A stretch of 64,000 nucleotides of DNA from a bacterium (GCA_028716845.1 JAQUPF010000005.1:96114-160113); one strand, 5' to 3'; counted from the first letter of the stretch, positions 34,508-43,460 are shown. Translations and numbers: made by a program. Notes: generated by a model not told the origin, from the letters alone.

Positions 34508-35194
34508 TCAAAGGACCAGGCGCTCGCCGACGGCGAGGGCCTTCGCCCGGAGGCCCCTCGCGGCGGCCTTCCGGACGAAGTCCGCGGGATCGGCCTTGAT
34601 GACGTCGAAGGTGCCGTAGTGCATCGGCACGCTCAGCCCCGCCCCGAGCAGCTCCGCCGCCTTCACCGCGTCGTCGGCGTCCATCGTGAAATTGCCGCCG
34701 ATCGGGAGGAGGGCGACGTCGATCCGGTTCATCTCCCCGATGAGCTTCATGTCGTAGAAGAGGCCCGTGTCGCCCGCGTGGTACACGGTGGCGCCGTCCG
34801 CGATCACGAGGAAGCCGCACGGATTGCCCAGATAGAGGATGCCGTCCTCCACGGGCAGCCCGGAGCCGTGGAAGGCGATGGTGAGCTTCACGCGGCCGAA
34901 GGGGAAATCGTGCGCCCCTCCGATGTGCATCGCGTGGACGCGCGCCCCCTGCCGTTCGCAGTGCGTCGCCAGCTCGAACGGCGCGATGATCGTCGCGCCG
35001 CAACGCCTCGCGATCTCGATGCCGTCGCCGAGGTGGTCCGGGTGGCCGTGCGTGAGGAGGACGTAGTCCGCCTCCACCGCCTCCGGCCCGCACCCCGCGG
35101 CGGGGTTCCCGCTCAGGAACGGGTCGATGACGAGCCGCGCCTTCTCGAGTTCCACCAGGAACGCGCCGTGGCCGAGAAACGTGATCGCCGGCAT
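34508..35194 (-). CDS. Metallo-beta-lactamase-fold hydrolase, UPF0173 family
   Basis: A 228-residue soluble protein. It has the MBL signature THGHPDHLGDGIEIA, plus GATVYHAGDTGLFYDM and PMHYGTFDVI, which match the UPF0173/YtkL group of zinc-dependent hydrolases. The physiological substrate is unknown. It lies 12 bp upstream of the sulfatase-fold gene and 23 bp downstream of the M20 peptidase gene on the same strand, so the cluster 36585 to 31002 may be one transcript. Confidence 0.9.
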   Translation of the reverse strand: MPAITFLGHGAFLVELEKARLVIDPFLSGNPAAGCGPEAVEADYVLLTHGHPDHLGDGIEIARRCGATIIAPFELATHCERQGARVHAMHIGGAHDFPFGRVKLTIAFHGSGLPVEDGILYLGNPCGFLVIADGATVYHAGDTGLFYDMKLIGEMNRIDVALLPIGGNFTMDADDAVKAAELLGAGLSVPMHYGTFDVIKADPADFVRKAAARGLRAKALAVGERLVL

Positions 35195-35217
35195 GGTCCG
35201 CCTCCTCTCCGCCCCCC

Positions 35218-36585
35218 TCAGCCGCCGGGGGGCCGCCGCCGCGCCGCCGCGTAGCGGCGCATGAACGCCGCCATGCAGCGGATCCCCTCGAAGTAATCGT
35301 CGAGCACGATGTTCTCGTTCGGGGCATGGTCGTTCGACTCCGGGTTCCCGATGCCGAACGCCACCGAAGGGATGCCGAGCGTCCCGCAGACCTCGCCGAG
35401 GGGGCCGCTCCACGGCGCCACCGGGTAGACGATCGGCTCCCGCCCGGAGGTCTCGCGCGCCGCCGCGGCGGCCGCCTCGACGATCGCGTCCCCGGTGCCG
35501 GTGGCGGCGGGCACGAAGCGGCCGAGCGACCGGACCTCCACGTCCGCGAAGCCGCGCGCGTCGAGGTGGCGGCGGAGGCGCGCGAGCATCGCCTCCGACG
35601 TCATGTCCGGGACGAAGCGGAAGTCGAGCTTGGCCGACGCCTCGGCGGGGAGCACCGTCTTCGAGCCCGGCCCGGTGTAGCCGGCGTGGAGGCCGCAGAT
35701 GGCGCAGGTCGGCGCGTACAGGTACTCCCGCACGAGGTCCCCGCCGGTCAGGCCCCGCACAAACCCCCGCAGGCCGTGCTGCGCCCTGAACCCTTCTTCG
35801 TCGAACGGGATCCGGCGCACCGCCTTCTCCTCCGCCGGCGTGAGCGCCCGCACCTCGTCCGTCCACCCGTCGATCGAGATCCGGTCGCCGGCGTCGAGGA
35901 GCGAGGCGAGGGCGTGGACGAGGCGCCAGGCGGGGTTCGGGACGATCGCCGCGTTCGAGGAGTGCATGTCGGTGCGCGCGCCCCGCGCCGTGAGCTCGAC
36001 GGCGAGGTGCCCCTTGAGGCCGCAGGTGACGATGGGGCGTCCCTTCGCGTCCTTCCAGGAGAGTTCCCAGAGGCAGCCGTCGGCGCGGAGGAGTTCCGCG
36101 TGCCCGCGCACGAACCGGGCGAGGCGCTCCCCGGCGCCCGACTCCTCCTCCCCCTCGACGAGGAACTTCACCTTGAGCGGAAGCCCCCCGGCCGCCGCGA
36201 GGGCGCGCACCGCGTGGATGCGCGCCATGAGGTTCCCCTTGTCGTCGTTCGCACCCCGGCAGTAGAGCCGGCCGCCGGCGACCGACGGCTCGAACGGCTC
36301 CGTCCGCCACCGGTCGAGCGGCTCCGGGTGCTGGACATCGTAGTGGTTGTAGACGAGGAGCGTCACCGGGCCGTCGCCCGCCTCGGCGCAGACGATCGGC
36401 GGGCCGTCCGGGAACTCGAACAGCTCCGTCCGCGCCCCGTCCCGCCGCAGGACCCGCTCGATCCACGCCGCCGCCGCCGCGAGGGCGGCCGCGTTCCCGG
36501 CGACCGAGGGGATGCGGCAGAGATCCTTCAGCTCGCCGAGGAACTCGTCGGCGTGCGCCTCGATGTACCGCTCAACCCCGGCCAT
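35218..36585 (-). CDS. M20-family metallopeptidase (dipeptidase/ArgE/DapE-like)
   Basis: A 455-residue peptidase of normal length. Metal-ligand motifs are visible: VYNHYDVQHP, YCRGANDDKGNL (bridging Asp) and LVEGEEESGA (Glu base and ligand), with PIVYPVAPWSGPL and a C-terminal NDHAPNENI (His ligand). The dimerisation insert is present. It hydrolyses dipeptides or N-acyl amino acids in the cytoplasm; dipeptidase is more likely than ArgE or DapE from overall sequence. The divergent small TPR gene starts 66 bp away. Confidence 0.9.
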   Translation of the reverse strand: MAGVERYIEAHADEFLGELKDLCRIPSVAGNAAALAAAAAWIERVLRRDGARTELFEFPDGPPIVCAEAGDGPVTLLVYNHYDVQHPEPLDRWRTEPFEPSVAGGRLYCRGANDDKGNLMARIHAVRALAAAGGLPLKVKFLVEGEEESGAGERLARFVRGHAELLRADGCLWELSWKDAKGRPIVTCGLKGHLAVELTARGARTDMHSSNAAIVPNPAWRLVHALASLLDAGDRISIDGWTDEVRALTPAEEKAVRRIPFDEEGFRAQHGLRGFVRGLTGGDLVREYLYAPTCAICGLHAGYTGPGSKTVLPAEASAKLDFRFVPDMTSEAMLARLRRHLDARGFADVEVRSLGRFVPAATGTGDAIVEAAAAAARETSGREPIVYPVAPWSGPLGEVCGTLGIPSVAFGIGNPESNDHAPNENIVLDDYFEGIRCMAAFMRRYAAARRRPPGG

Positions 36586-36604
36586 GGAACCTCCCGTCGC
36601 CGCC

Positions 36605-36633
36605 TTGACATCCCGCGCGGGCGGTGGTACTCA
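36605..36633 (+). promoter_or_regulatory. Promoter of the small TPR gene
   Basis: TTGACA (36605-36610), 17-bp spacer, TACTCA (36628-36633). The start codon at 36651 is about 11 nt after the predicted transcription start. Confidence 0.65.
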
Positions 36634-36650
36634 TAGTGGTGGTGACCGCG

Positions 36651-37073
36651 ATGCGAACCGATGGAAACGCGCCGCCGGGCGCGCCGGCGGGCGACCTCGA
36701 TTTCGAGATCGGGTTCTACGCCGCGATTATACGGCAGAACCCGTTGTATGTCGAGGCGCTCTCGCTCCTCGGGGACGCCTACACCCGGACGGGGCGCTAC
36801 CGGGAGGGGCTCGAGATCGACCGGCGCATCACCGCGCTCCGGCCGGAGGACCCCGTCGCGCACTACAACCTCGCCTGCTCCCTCAGCCTCCTCCGCCGGA
36901 AGCGGGAGGCCCTCGGGAGCCTGCGGCGCTCGATCGAGCTCGGCTACCGCGACCTCGCGCACCTCACGACGGACGACGACCTCGACCCGCTCCGGACCGA
37001 GCGGTCGTTCCACCGGATCGTCCGCATGCTCTGCAAGAAAATCCTCGAGGGGGCCGCGGGCGGCGGCCGCTGA
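36651..37073 (+). CDS. Small TPR-repeat protein
   Basis: A 140-residue soluble protein with two to three TPR-like helical pairs (LYVEALSLLGDAYTRTGRYREG, PVAHYNLACSLSLLRRKREALGSLRRSIELG). The last part (LAHLTTDDDLDPLRTERSFHRIV) matches the usual TPR-end motif of many bacterial proteins. It probably mediates protein-protein contacts; the partner is unknown. It ends 6 bp before the convergent gene at 37080. Confidence 0.8.
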   Translation: MRTDGNAPPGAPAGDLDFEIGFYAAIIRQNPLYVEALSLLGDAYTRTGRYREGLEIDRRITALRPEDPVAHYNLACSLSLLRRKREALGSLRRSIELGYRDLAHLTTDDDLDPLRTERSFHRIVRMLCKKILEGAAGGGR

Positions 37074-37079
37074 TTCCCC

Positions 37080-37877
37080 TTACGGGACGCGCGCGATCGA
37101 GCGCACCGAGAAGAGGACGAGCGCGTCGCCGTCGACGGGGCAGACGCTGAGGCGGCCGCGCACCGAGACCGCCTCCCCCGACCGGAGCGCCGCGAGCGCC
37201 TCACGGTTCGCCTCCGTGTTCGGCATGTAGCACGGTACGCCGAAATCCTCCAGGTAGAACTTGAGCGCGCGCGCGCCGTCCAGGTTCAGGTCCCGCTCGT
37301 AGGTGGTGAAGAAGGTCGAGACGAGGGAGAACCGGTCCGTGAATTGCACGTGCTCCCCCGCGTACTCCTCCGGGGCCGCCGCGACCTCGTGCGGGGCCGC
37401 CTCCTCGTGCGCGGCGTCCGGCGGGAAGGGGGCGAAGACGTCGTGCTCCTCCGCGAGCGCCCAGCCGGCCTCGATCCGGCTCACCCGCAGGACGTAGTAC
37501 GGATTGCTGAACCGCTTCATGCCGGCCGCGAGCTGCTCGATCCTGCCGGCGACCGTGACCCTGTCGTTCTTCCGGATGGGGTCGAGGCGCTGCATGTTCT
37601 TCAGGTCGTACCTCGAGACCAGGCACCGCAGCTTGGAGTCCCTGAGGTTGAACCGGAGGAAGTACGGGCCGCGGAACCCCCGCTTCCGCTCGAGTTCGGG
37701 GAAGTTCTGGTTGAAGTCGCCCATGTAGTCCGTGACGACGACCTTCCGGCCGACGAGGCGGCGGGAGTCGATGACCCGGTCATCCACCTCGCCGCCCCGG
37801 AGGGCCTGGATGGTCACCTGCGCCGGGGCGGCGGCCGCCACGAGCGCGAGGAGGAGGCAGATGGCGAGCGCCCTCAT
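37080..37877 (-). CDS. Secreted protein of unknown function
   Basis: A 265-residue protein with a signal peptide (LAICLLLALVAAAAPAQ). The mature part is beta-rich, with two segments reminiscent of OB-fold or tOB_NucS-like strands: KVVVTDYMGDFNQNFPELE and RKNDRVTVAGRIEQLA; a second VSVRGRLSVCPVDGDALVLF lies near the C-terminus. The assignment to a fold is tentative. Its start overlaps the stop of the upstream coiled-coil gene as ATGA, so it belongs to the 40007-37080 unit. Confidence 0.65.
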   Translation of the reverse strand: MRALAICLLLALVAAAAPAQVTIQALRGGEVDDRVIDSRRLVGRKVVVTDYMGDFNQNFPELERKRGFRGPYFLRFNLRDSKLRCLVSRYDLKNMQRLDPIRKNDRVTVAGRIEQLAAGMKRFSNPYYVLRVSRIEAGWALAEEHDVFAPFPPDAAHEEAAPHEVAAAPEEYAGEHVQFTDRFSLVSTFFTTYERDLNLDGARALKFYLEDFGVPCYMPNTEANREALAALRSGEAVSVRGRLSVCPVDGDALVLFSVRSIARVP

Positions 37878-38464
37878 GGCGCGTCCCCGGCGGGGCCGCG
37901 CCCCGCCGCCTCCACGCGGGAGGAGAGCTCGCCCACCGCCCCCGAGAGCGACCGGATCTCCCGCTCGATCTCCCCCAGCAGCCGCCGGGAGTCGCCGATG
38001 GCGCCGTCGGCCGCCTCGGCGTCCGCCTCGCGCGCCGCCTCCAGGGCGGCGGCGTCGCCCCGCATCCCCGACGAGATGTCCGCCTGGCTGCTCTCGATGG
38101 TCCCGAGCGCGCCGGCCTGGCGCTCCTGCGACCGACCGATCGCATCGACCGCCCGCAGCATCTCCCGCTGGCCCTCCTCCACCCGCTCCTGCGATCGGAG
38201 GAGATCCTCGTCGACCGGGACGGCGGCACGGGTGTCGATCTCGATGTACGTCCTGCTGCGGACCGCGCCGGCCTCATCCCCGGCGCCGGCCCCGCCGTCC
38301 AGGTAGTCGACCCGCTTGAGGATGACCCTCCCCCCGCGTCCGATCGCCTCCTCCACGACGCCCATCGCGCCGTCGGCCTCCGGCCCCTCCGCCGGCTGGG
38401 CGCCGAGGAGCGCGGGGAGCGCCGCGACCGCCGCCGCTCCCATGACCACCCGCCGCCGGTTCAT
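37874..38464 (-). CDS. Secreted coiled-coil protein
   Basis: A 196-residue protein with an N-terminal signal (MGAAAVAALPALLGAQ). A short beta segment ILKRVDYLDG and RTYIEIDTRAA is followed by about 110 residues of continuous amphipathic helix (QERVEEGQREMLRAVDAIGR and onward). It is similar in plan, less so in sequence, to the two following upstream paralogues. No family is recognised. ATG 38464 is chosen; a GTG at 38491 is possible but has a poor SD. Confidence 0.65.
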   Translation of the reverse strand: MNRRRVVMGAAAVAALPALLGAQPAEGPEADGAMGVVEEAIGRGGRVILKRVDYLDGGAGAGDEAGAVRSRTYIEIDTRAAVPVDEDLLRSQERVEEGQREMLRAVDAIGRSQERQAGALGTIESSQADISSGMRGDAAALEAAREADAEAADGAIGDSRRLLGEIEREIRSLSGAVGELSSRVEAAGRGPAGDAP

Positions 38465-38512
38465 CCGCCGCCCCTTCTTCGTTGCCGACACGCGACCGGA
38501 GGGAGACGCCCC

Positions 38513-39328
38513 TCAGTCGCCGCCGTCGGAGAGCATCTCCTCCAGCAACCCGCTCATGTCGTCCGCCCGGAGGTCGCCGTCGAGGCGCAGGTCGTCGAGG
38601 CCGTCCTCCATCCGCCGCTCCATCATCCGGAAGCCGTCATCCAGGGCCGAGGCCTGGTCGCGCACGTTGAGTGCGAGCCGCTCGATCATCACGTCCATGT
38701 CCTTGATCGTCCCCTCGACGCCGCGGATCCCCTTCCCGATCTCCTTCATCGTGACGGACATCTCCGCCGTCGTCCCGGCGATGTCCGTCACCCGAGCGGC
38801 GGTGCCGGCCACCTCCCCCACCAGCTTGTGCGTCTCGCCGCGGGACGACTTCATCCCGAGGACGACGTCCCGCACGATGTTCTCCACGCGCGCGGTCCTC
38901 GAGCCGAGCAGCGCCTGGTGGTTCGCGATCGCGCCCAGCGCCTTGAGGAGGATGAGCTGGTTCCTGAGGATCTCCCGCTGGGTCTGCAGGAGATGGATCT
39001 GCCGCTCGGCGTCCCCCGCCCCCTCGACGCGGAGGATGTAGACGTTCCCGGGGAGGGGCGCGCCCGCCGCCGGCCCCTCGACGCCCCGCGCGGGGGAGAT
39101 GCCGGGCGCCCCGCCGCCGAAACCGGCGGCCGCGTCGTTCAGTCGGACGAGGTCGTCCGCCCCCGCAAGGCCGCCCCGCAGCAGGAGCTCGATCGCGTCG
39201 AGCGCCGGCCTCGCCGCCGCGTCACCGGGTGCCGGCGGTCCGCCGTCGGGGCCGGCCGAGGCGGCGGCTGCCCAGACGGCCGCCGCGCACGCCGCGAGCC
39301 GCAGCCCCGCACCCCGCCGCATCCTCAT
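38513..39328 (-). CDS. Secreted MCP-like coiled-coil protein, paralogue 1
   Basis: A 271-residue protein with a signal peptide (LAACAAAVWAAAASAG). A variable region is followed by NVYILRVEGAGDAERQIHLL and a long helical domain (QREILRNQLILLKALGAIA, HQALLGSRTARVENIVRDVV, VTDIAGTTAEMSVTMKEI). The heptads and the Thr/Glu-Met spacing recall the signalling hairpin of chemoreceptors, but there is no CheA/CheW-binding tip and the protein should be outside the cytoplasm. It is a clear tandem paralogue of the gene at 39366-40007. Confidence 0.7.
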   Translation of the reverse strand: MRMRRGAGLRLAACAAAVWAAAASAGPDGGPPAPGDAAARPALDAIELLLRGGLAGADDLVRLNDAAAGFGGGAPGISPARGVEGPAAGAPLPGNVYILRVEGAGDAERQIHLLQTQREILRNQLILLKALGAIANHQALLGSRTARVENIVRDVVLGMKSSRGETHKLVGEVAGTAARVTDIAGTTAEMSVTMKEIGKGIRGVEGTIKDMDVMIERLALNVRDQASALDDGFRMMERRMEDGLDDLRLDGDLRADDMSGLLEEMLSDGGD

Positions 39329-39365
39329 CGTCCGCCTCTCATCCGCGCAGGCCCGTCCCGGCCGG

Positions 39366-40007
39366 CTAGAGCACGTCGCCCATGTCCCCGATCGCCCGCC
39401 CCAGCTGCTCGAAGTCGATCTCCATGTCCTTGATCGCGCCGTCCAGGTCACGGATCTGCTTCCTGATCTTCTCGACGGTCGCCGCCATCTCGTTCGTCGT
39501 CCGGGCGATGTCGATGACCCTCGCGCCGGTCGACGCAGTCTCCCCGCGCAGCCGGTCCGTCTCGGCCGCCTGCGCCCGCATGCCGAGCGTCATGTCGCGC
39601 GCCGCCGCCTCCGTCCTGGCCGTCCGGCTGTCCACGCGCCGCTGGTGGACCGCGGCGGCGTTCACCGCCCGGAGGAGGGCGAGCTGGTTGGCGAGGATCG
39701 CCCGCTGGAGCCGGAGCATCTCGATCTCCCTCCCGACGGCGCGCCGCTCCATCCGGAGGATGTAGACGTCCCGGGGGCGTCCGTCCGGCTCGGGCTCCAT
39801 CCCCTCCTCTCCGCGCGGCAGTCGGATCCCCTGGACGGGGGACGAGCCCTCGCGCAGGACGATCACCCGCTCCGCCTCCTCGAGCGGCGCGGCCCCGCCG
39901 GCCTCCGCCGCCGGGACGGGGAAGAAAAGCGCCGCGAGGAGCGCCGAAACGAGCGCGCGCGAACGACCCGCGCCGCCCTGCCGCACCCGCGCCCGCCGTG
40001 GAATCAT
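39366..40007 (-). CDS. Secreted MCP-like coiled-coil protein, paralogue 2
   Basis: A 213-residue protein with a signal peptide (LVSALLAALFFPVPAAEA). It shares with its downstream neighbour VYILRMERRAVGREIEMLRL, RAILANQLALLRAVNAAA, HQRRVDSRTARTEAAARDM, LGM, ARVIDIARTTNEMAATVEKI and IKDMEIDFEQLGRAIGD, i.e. nearly the whole helical domain. The two genes are a tandem duplication. It is the first gene of a four-gene unit of exported proteins. No promoter is obvious beyond an AT-richer stretch at 40050-40115. Confidence 0.7.
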   Translation of the reverse strand: MIPRRARVRQGGAGRSRALVSALLAALFFPVPAAEAGGAAPLEEAERVIVLREGSSPVQGIRLPRGEEGMEPEPDGRPRDVYILRMERRAVGREIEMLRLQRAILANQLALLRAVNAAAVHQRRVDSRTARTEAAARDMTLGMRAQAAETDRLRGETASTGARVIDIARTTNEMAATVEKIRKQIRDLDGAIKDMEIDFEQLGRAIGDMGDVL

Positions 40008-40136
40008 CACCCGCCCCTCTCCTGGACGACGCCGGGAGGATGGCGCCCTCCCTTTCTCGTTTGTAATGTCGCACGCCGCCGCCCGGTTGTTGTCATGAAA
40101 ATGTCAACCCATTGTGAGAAAACGGGCCCGGTGTGG

Positions 40137-40142
40137 TATGCT
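40137..40142 (+). promoter_or_regulatory. Candidate -10 box (TATGCT)
   Basis: GTGTGGTATGCT, 28 bp before the ATG at 40171, with GGGGGGAGACC as SD. TTGTGA (40112-40117) is a possible -35 at a long 19-bp spacing. Confidence 0.45.
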
Positions 40143-40170
40143 GGCGGTCTCATTCGGGGGGAGACCGGGG

Positions 40171-41742
40171 ATGCCGAGCCGACTTGCCGTCCTGGCGTTC
40201 GCCGTCATTGCCGCCGTCGGGGGGACCGCGGCGGAGCCCTGGACGATGTTCCGCCGGAACGCCGCGCGCGACGGCCGTTCTCCGCATGAGGGGCCGCTCA
40301 CCGGCGCGCTCGCCTGGAGCTACGAGGCAAGCGGCGACGTCTTCTCGTCCCCCGCCGTCGGTCCCGGCGGGGACGTCCTGTTCGGCGCGCGTGATGGCCG
40401 CGTCTATCGTCTCTCGCCGTCGGGCACGCTCGTCTGGAGCTACGCCACCGGCGCCGACGTGTACTCGTCCCCGGCGGTCGGATCCGGCGGCGCGGTCTTC
40501 TTCGGCTCCTCCGACAACCGCATCTACGCCCTTGACTCCCTCGGCTCGCTCGCCTGGAGCTACCAGACCGGCGGGGACGGCCACCTCTACTCGTCTCCCG
40601 CCGTCGGATCCGGCGGCACGGTCTTCTTCGGCTCGTCCGACAACCGCATCTACGCCCTCGATTCCCTCGGCTCACTCGCCTGGAGCTACGAGACGGGGGC
40701 CGACGTGTACTCGTCGCCCGCGGTCGGATCCGACGGCAAGGTGTACGCGGGGGCGGGGGACAACCGCATCTACGCCCTCGATTCGGGCGGCGCCCTCGCC
40801 TGGAACTACGAGACCGGCGACAAGGCCCACTCGACGGCCGCCCTGGGTACGGACGGGCGGGTCACCGCCGGCTCGTGGGACGGCAGGATCTACTCGCTCT
40901 CGTCGGCGGGAGCCCTCCTGTGGAGTTACGGGACAGGAGACCAGGTCTGGTCGTCGGCGGCCCTCGGGGCGGACGGGTCGGCCTACGTGGGCTCCCAGGA
41001 CAACGTCCTCTACGCCCTCACTCCCTCCGGCGCGCTCCGCTGGTCCTACGCGACCGGCGGGAATATCGTCTCCTCGCCCGCCCTCCGCGGGGACGGGATC
41101 CTCTACCTGGGCTCCCACGACATGAACATGTACGCCGTCGGTGACGACGGCGCCCTCGCCTGGAGCTACGCGACGGGCGGGAAGATCAACTCCTCGCCCG
41201 CGATCTGCGACGCCGGCCGCGTGTACGCCGGCTCCGACGACAACCGGCTCTACGTCTTCGAGGGGCCCGCCGCGCCGACGCCCACGCCGACGCCCAACTA
41301 CTTCAACCTCGAGGCGGGCCCCGACGAGGTCGCCCCCGGCGGCGCCGTCACGCTCGATTACTTCGCCCCCAACCTCGAGTACAAGTACTGGTGGAGGCCG
41401 GTGGACATCTACGTCGCCGCGATCCGCGACCCGGTCGTTGCGGACGGCCCCTCGAGCGTGGACGACGCGCTCGCCGGCGGCGACGTGTACATCTTCGGGC
41501 CCGGCATGAAGGAGTTTTACCGGTACGAGGGGAGGGTCGGCACGCCGGCCTACCGCGCCGTCCGCTTCCCCGACACCCTGCCCTTCGGCTCGGTGACGGT
41601 CGCCATTCCCGCCGCGGGCGGCGTCGGGGGGAGATGGGTCTTCGCCGCAGTCCTCTACTACGGCGCCTCGAGCGGCAGGGAGGGCCCCGTCCGCACCGAC
41701 GGCCTCCCCGTCGAGAACTCAAACCCCTTCACCATCCGCTGA
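40171..41742 (+). CDS. Secreted PQQ-like eight-bladed beta-propeller with C-terminal Ig-like domain
   Basis: A 523-residue protein. A signal peptide (AVLAFAVIAAVGGTAAE) and WTMFRRNAARDGRS are followed by eight repeats of about 40 residues, each with GxLAWSYxTG, SSPAVGxxG and DNRIYALDS, a PQQ-like (pyrrolo-quinoline-quinone type) propeller. None of the cofactor-binding residues of real quinoprotein dehydrogenases is evident, so it is structural or binding. A short PTPTPTPN linker leads to a C-terminal domain (PVDIYVAAIRDPVV, PSSVDDALAGGDVYIFGPGM, ending LPVENSNPFTIR), nearly the same as in the CAP protein at 47397. Its end overlaps the convergent antiporter gene by 85 bp. Confidence 0.82.
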   Translation: MPSRLAVLAFAVIAAVGGTAAEPWTMFRRNAARDGRSPHEGPLTGALAWSYEASGDVFSSPAVGPGGDVLFGARDGRVYRLSPSGTLVWSYATGADVYSSPAVGSGGAVFFGSSDNRIYALDSLGSLAWSYQTGGDGHLYSSPAVGSGGTVFFGSSDNRIYALDSLGSLAWSYETGADVYSSPAVGSDGKVYAGAGDNRIYALDSGGALAWNYETGDKAHSTAALGTDGRVTAGSWDGRIYSLSSAGALLWSYGTGDQVWSSAALGADGSAYVGSQDNVLYALTPSGALRWSYATGGNIVSSPALRGDGILYLGSHDMNMYAVGDDGALAWSYATGGKINSSPAICDAGRVYAGSDDNRLYVFEGPAAPTPTPTPNYFNLEAGPDEVAPGGAVTLDYFAPNLEYKYWWRPVDIYVAAIRDPVVADGPSSVDDALAGGDVYIFGPGMKEFYRYEGRVGTPAYRAVRFPDTLPFGSVTVAIPAAGGVGGRWVFAAVLYYGASSGREGPVRTDGLPVENSNPFTIR

Positions 41743-43460
41743 CCCCGATTGCTGTTTTCCCCGGGGGCAAGCAGCGACGTCAGGACCCGGTGCAGCGCCG
41801 GCGCGTCCGGCGCGCTCCGGACGAGCGAGCGGTTCTCCGGCGGCGCCATGGCCCGCGCGATGGCGCAGAGGATCTGGACGTGGAGGTCGGCCGCCCCCGA
41901 CGGCGTCGCCAGGAGGAACACGTTGTTGACGGGCGCGCCGTCCGGTGCGTCCCAGTCGATCCCCTCCGCCGAGCGCCCGAAGGCGAGCGCCGGGTCCTTC
42001 AGGCCGTCGAGCCGCAGGTGCGGGACCGCCACGCCGTCGCCGATCCCCGTGCCGAACTCCCGCTCGCGCGCCATCGCCCCCGCCGCGATCGTCTCCGGGT
42101 CGGCCGCGTCGGGCCGCCGCGCGAGGAGGGCGGCGAGCCGCCCGATGGCCTCCTCGGGCGTGGCGGCCCGGAGGTCCGCGCTGACCGCCTCCGGCGCGAG
42201 GAACGCCGCCGGCGCGACCGCCGCCCGCCGGGCCAGGGACCTCGCCATCCACGGCCCCATGATGAGCGACGAGAAGACGGCGCTGAAGACGATCGCCACG
42301 AACACCTCGGTCGTGATGAGCCCCGCCCCCCCCGCGAGAAGGGCGATCACGATCTGCATCTCCCCCCCGGGCGTGTGCGCGATCGAGATCAGGTCGCGGT
42401 TGACGCGCGGCACCCGGGTCCAGGTCACGCCGAGCCAGGCGCCCAGGTAGCGCCCGGCGATGCCGACGGCGCACATGAGCAGCACGAGCGGCAGGTCGAA
42501 GCTCGCGGCGAAATCGATCTTGAGGCCGATGTTCGCGAAGAAGAGCGGCGCGAAGAGCGAGTGCCCCATCTGGGCAATCACCCCGCGCGACTGCTCTGAG
42601 AGGCTCTTCGCCTCGCCCACGACCACCCCCGCGATGAAGAAGCCGAAGAGGGCGTGGATGCCGATCCCCTGCGTGAAGGCGCCGAAGAGCAGCGCGAGGA
42701 CGGCCGTGACGGTCAGCGAGCTCGCGGGCTCCGGGAGGCGGCGCGCCCGCACGGCGTCGAACACCCTCGTCGAGAGGCGCCGGCCGAGGGTGAGCGCCAG
42801 CGCGGCGAAGCCGACGGTGGCGGCGAAGATGAGGAGGACGGGGCCCGCCTCGACGGCCGCCCGCGAGAAGACGCCGAGGATGATGGTGAACAGCACCCAC
42901 CCGATGATGTCGTTCACCGCCAGGGCCGACATCACCAGGAAGCCGAGGTCCGCCTTCAGCAGGTTCAGGTCGTGGAGCACCCGCGCCGTGACGGGCATCG
43001 CGCTGATGGTCATGATGGTCGCCATGAAGAGCGCGAAGACGAACCGCTGGCCGGGGTCCACCATGTACCGGGCCGGCAGGAAGACGACCGCCGCGAAGGC
43101 GACGGCCATCGGGATGACGATGTCGGAGAGGGCGATGACGAAGGCGCTGCCGCGCTGGCGCCACGCGATCGAGAAGTCGATCTCGGTGCCGGTGTCGAGG
43201 AGGAGGAAGAGCACGCCGAGCCAGGCGATCGTCTCGAGCATGCCCTGCTGGATGGCGTCCGGCGGGAAGAGGGCCTCCCGCAGCCCCGGCAGGAGGCGCC
43301 CCAGGATCGTGGGGCCGAGCGCGATCCCGACGAGCAGTTCCGCCGTCAGCGCGGGCTGCCGCCACCGCCGGAACAGTTCCCCGAGCCCTCGCGTGCAGGT
43401 GATGAGGACGAAGAGCTGCACGAGGAACAGGAATATGTGCGACTCGTCGAGGTAGTGCAT
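41658..43460 (-). CDS. CPA2-family cation/H+ antiporter fused to a PtsN-type EIIA domain
   Basis: A 600-residue protein. The N-terminal 390 residues hold 12-13 helices of a Na+(K+)/H+ exchanger, with ELLVGIALGPTILG, LLDTGTEIDF, the paired Asp helix (SALAVNDIIGW) and GFFIAGVVVGE. The C-terminal 190 residues are a PTS EIIA type-2 domain (GIGDGVAVPHLRLDGLKDP, with the phosphorylatable His in VPH). EIIA-Ntr domains regulate K+ transport in proteobacteria, so a direct fusion suggests phosphorylation-linked control. The far C-terminal tail lies in an 85-bp overlap with the convergent propeller gene and is probably not conserved. Confidence 0.9.
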   Translation of the reverse strand: MHYLDESHIFLFLVQLFVLITCTRGLGELFRRWRQPALTAELLVGIALGPTILGRLLPGLREALFPPDAIQQGMLETIAWLGVLFLLLDTGTEIDFSIAWRQRGSAFVIALSDIVIPMAVAFAAVVFLPARYMVDPGQRFVFALFMATIMTISAMPVTARVLHDLNLLKADLGFLVMSALAVNDIIGWVLFTIILGVFSRAAVEAGPVLLIFAATVGFAALALTLGRRLSTRVFDAVRARRLPEPASSLTVTAVLALLFGAFTQGIGIHALFGFFIAGVVVGEAKSLSEQSRGVIAQMGHSLFAPLFFANIGLKIDFAASFDLPLVLLMCAVGIAGRYLGAWLGVTWTRVPRVNRDLISIAHTPGGEMQIVIALLAGGAGLITTEVFVAIVFSAVFSSLIMGPWMARSLARRAAVAPAAFLAPEAVSADLRAATPEEAIGRLAALLARRPDAADPETIAAGAMAREREFGTGIGDGVAVPHLRLDGLKDPALAFGRSAEGIDWDAPDGAPVNNVFLLATPSGAADLHVQILCAIARAMAPPENRSLVRSAPDAPALHRVLTSLLAPGENSNRGQRMVKGFEFSTGRPSVRTGPSLPLEAP

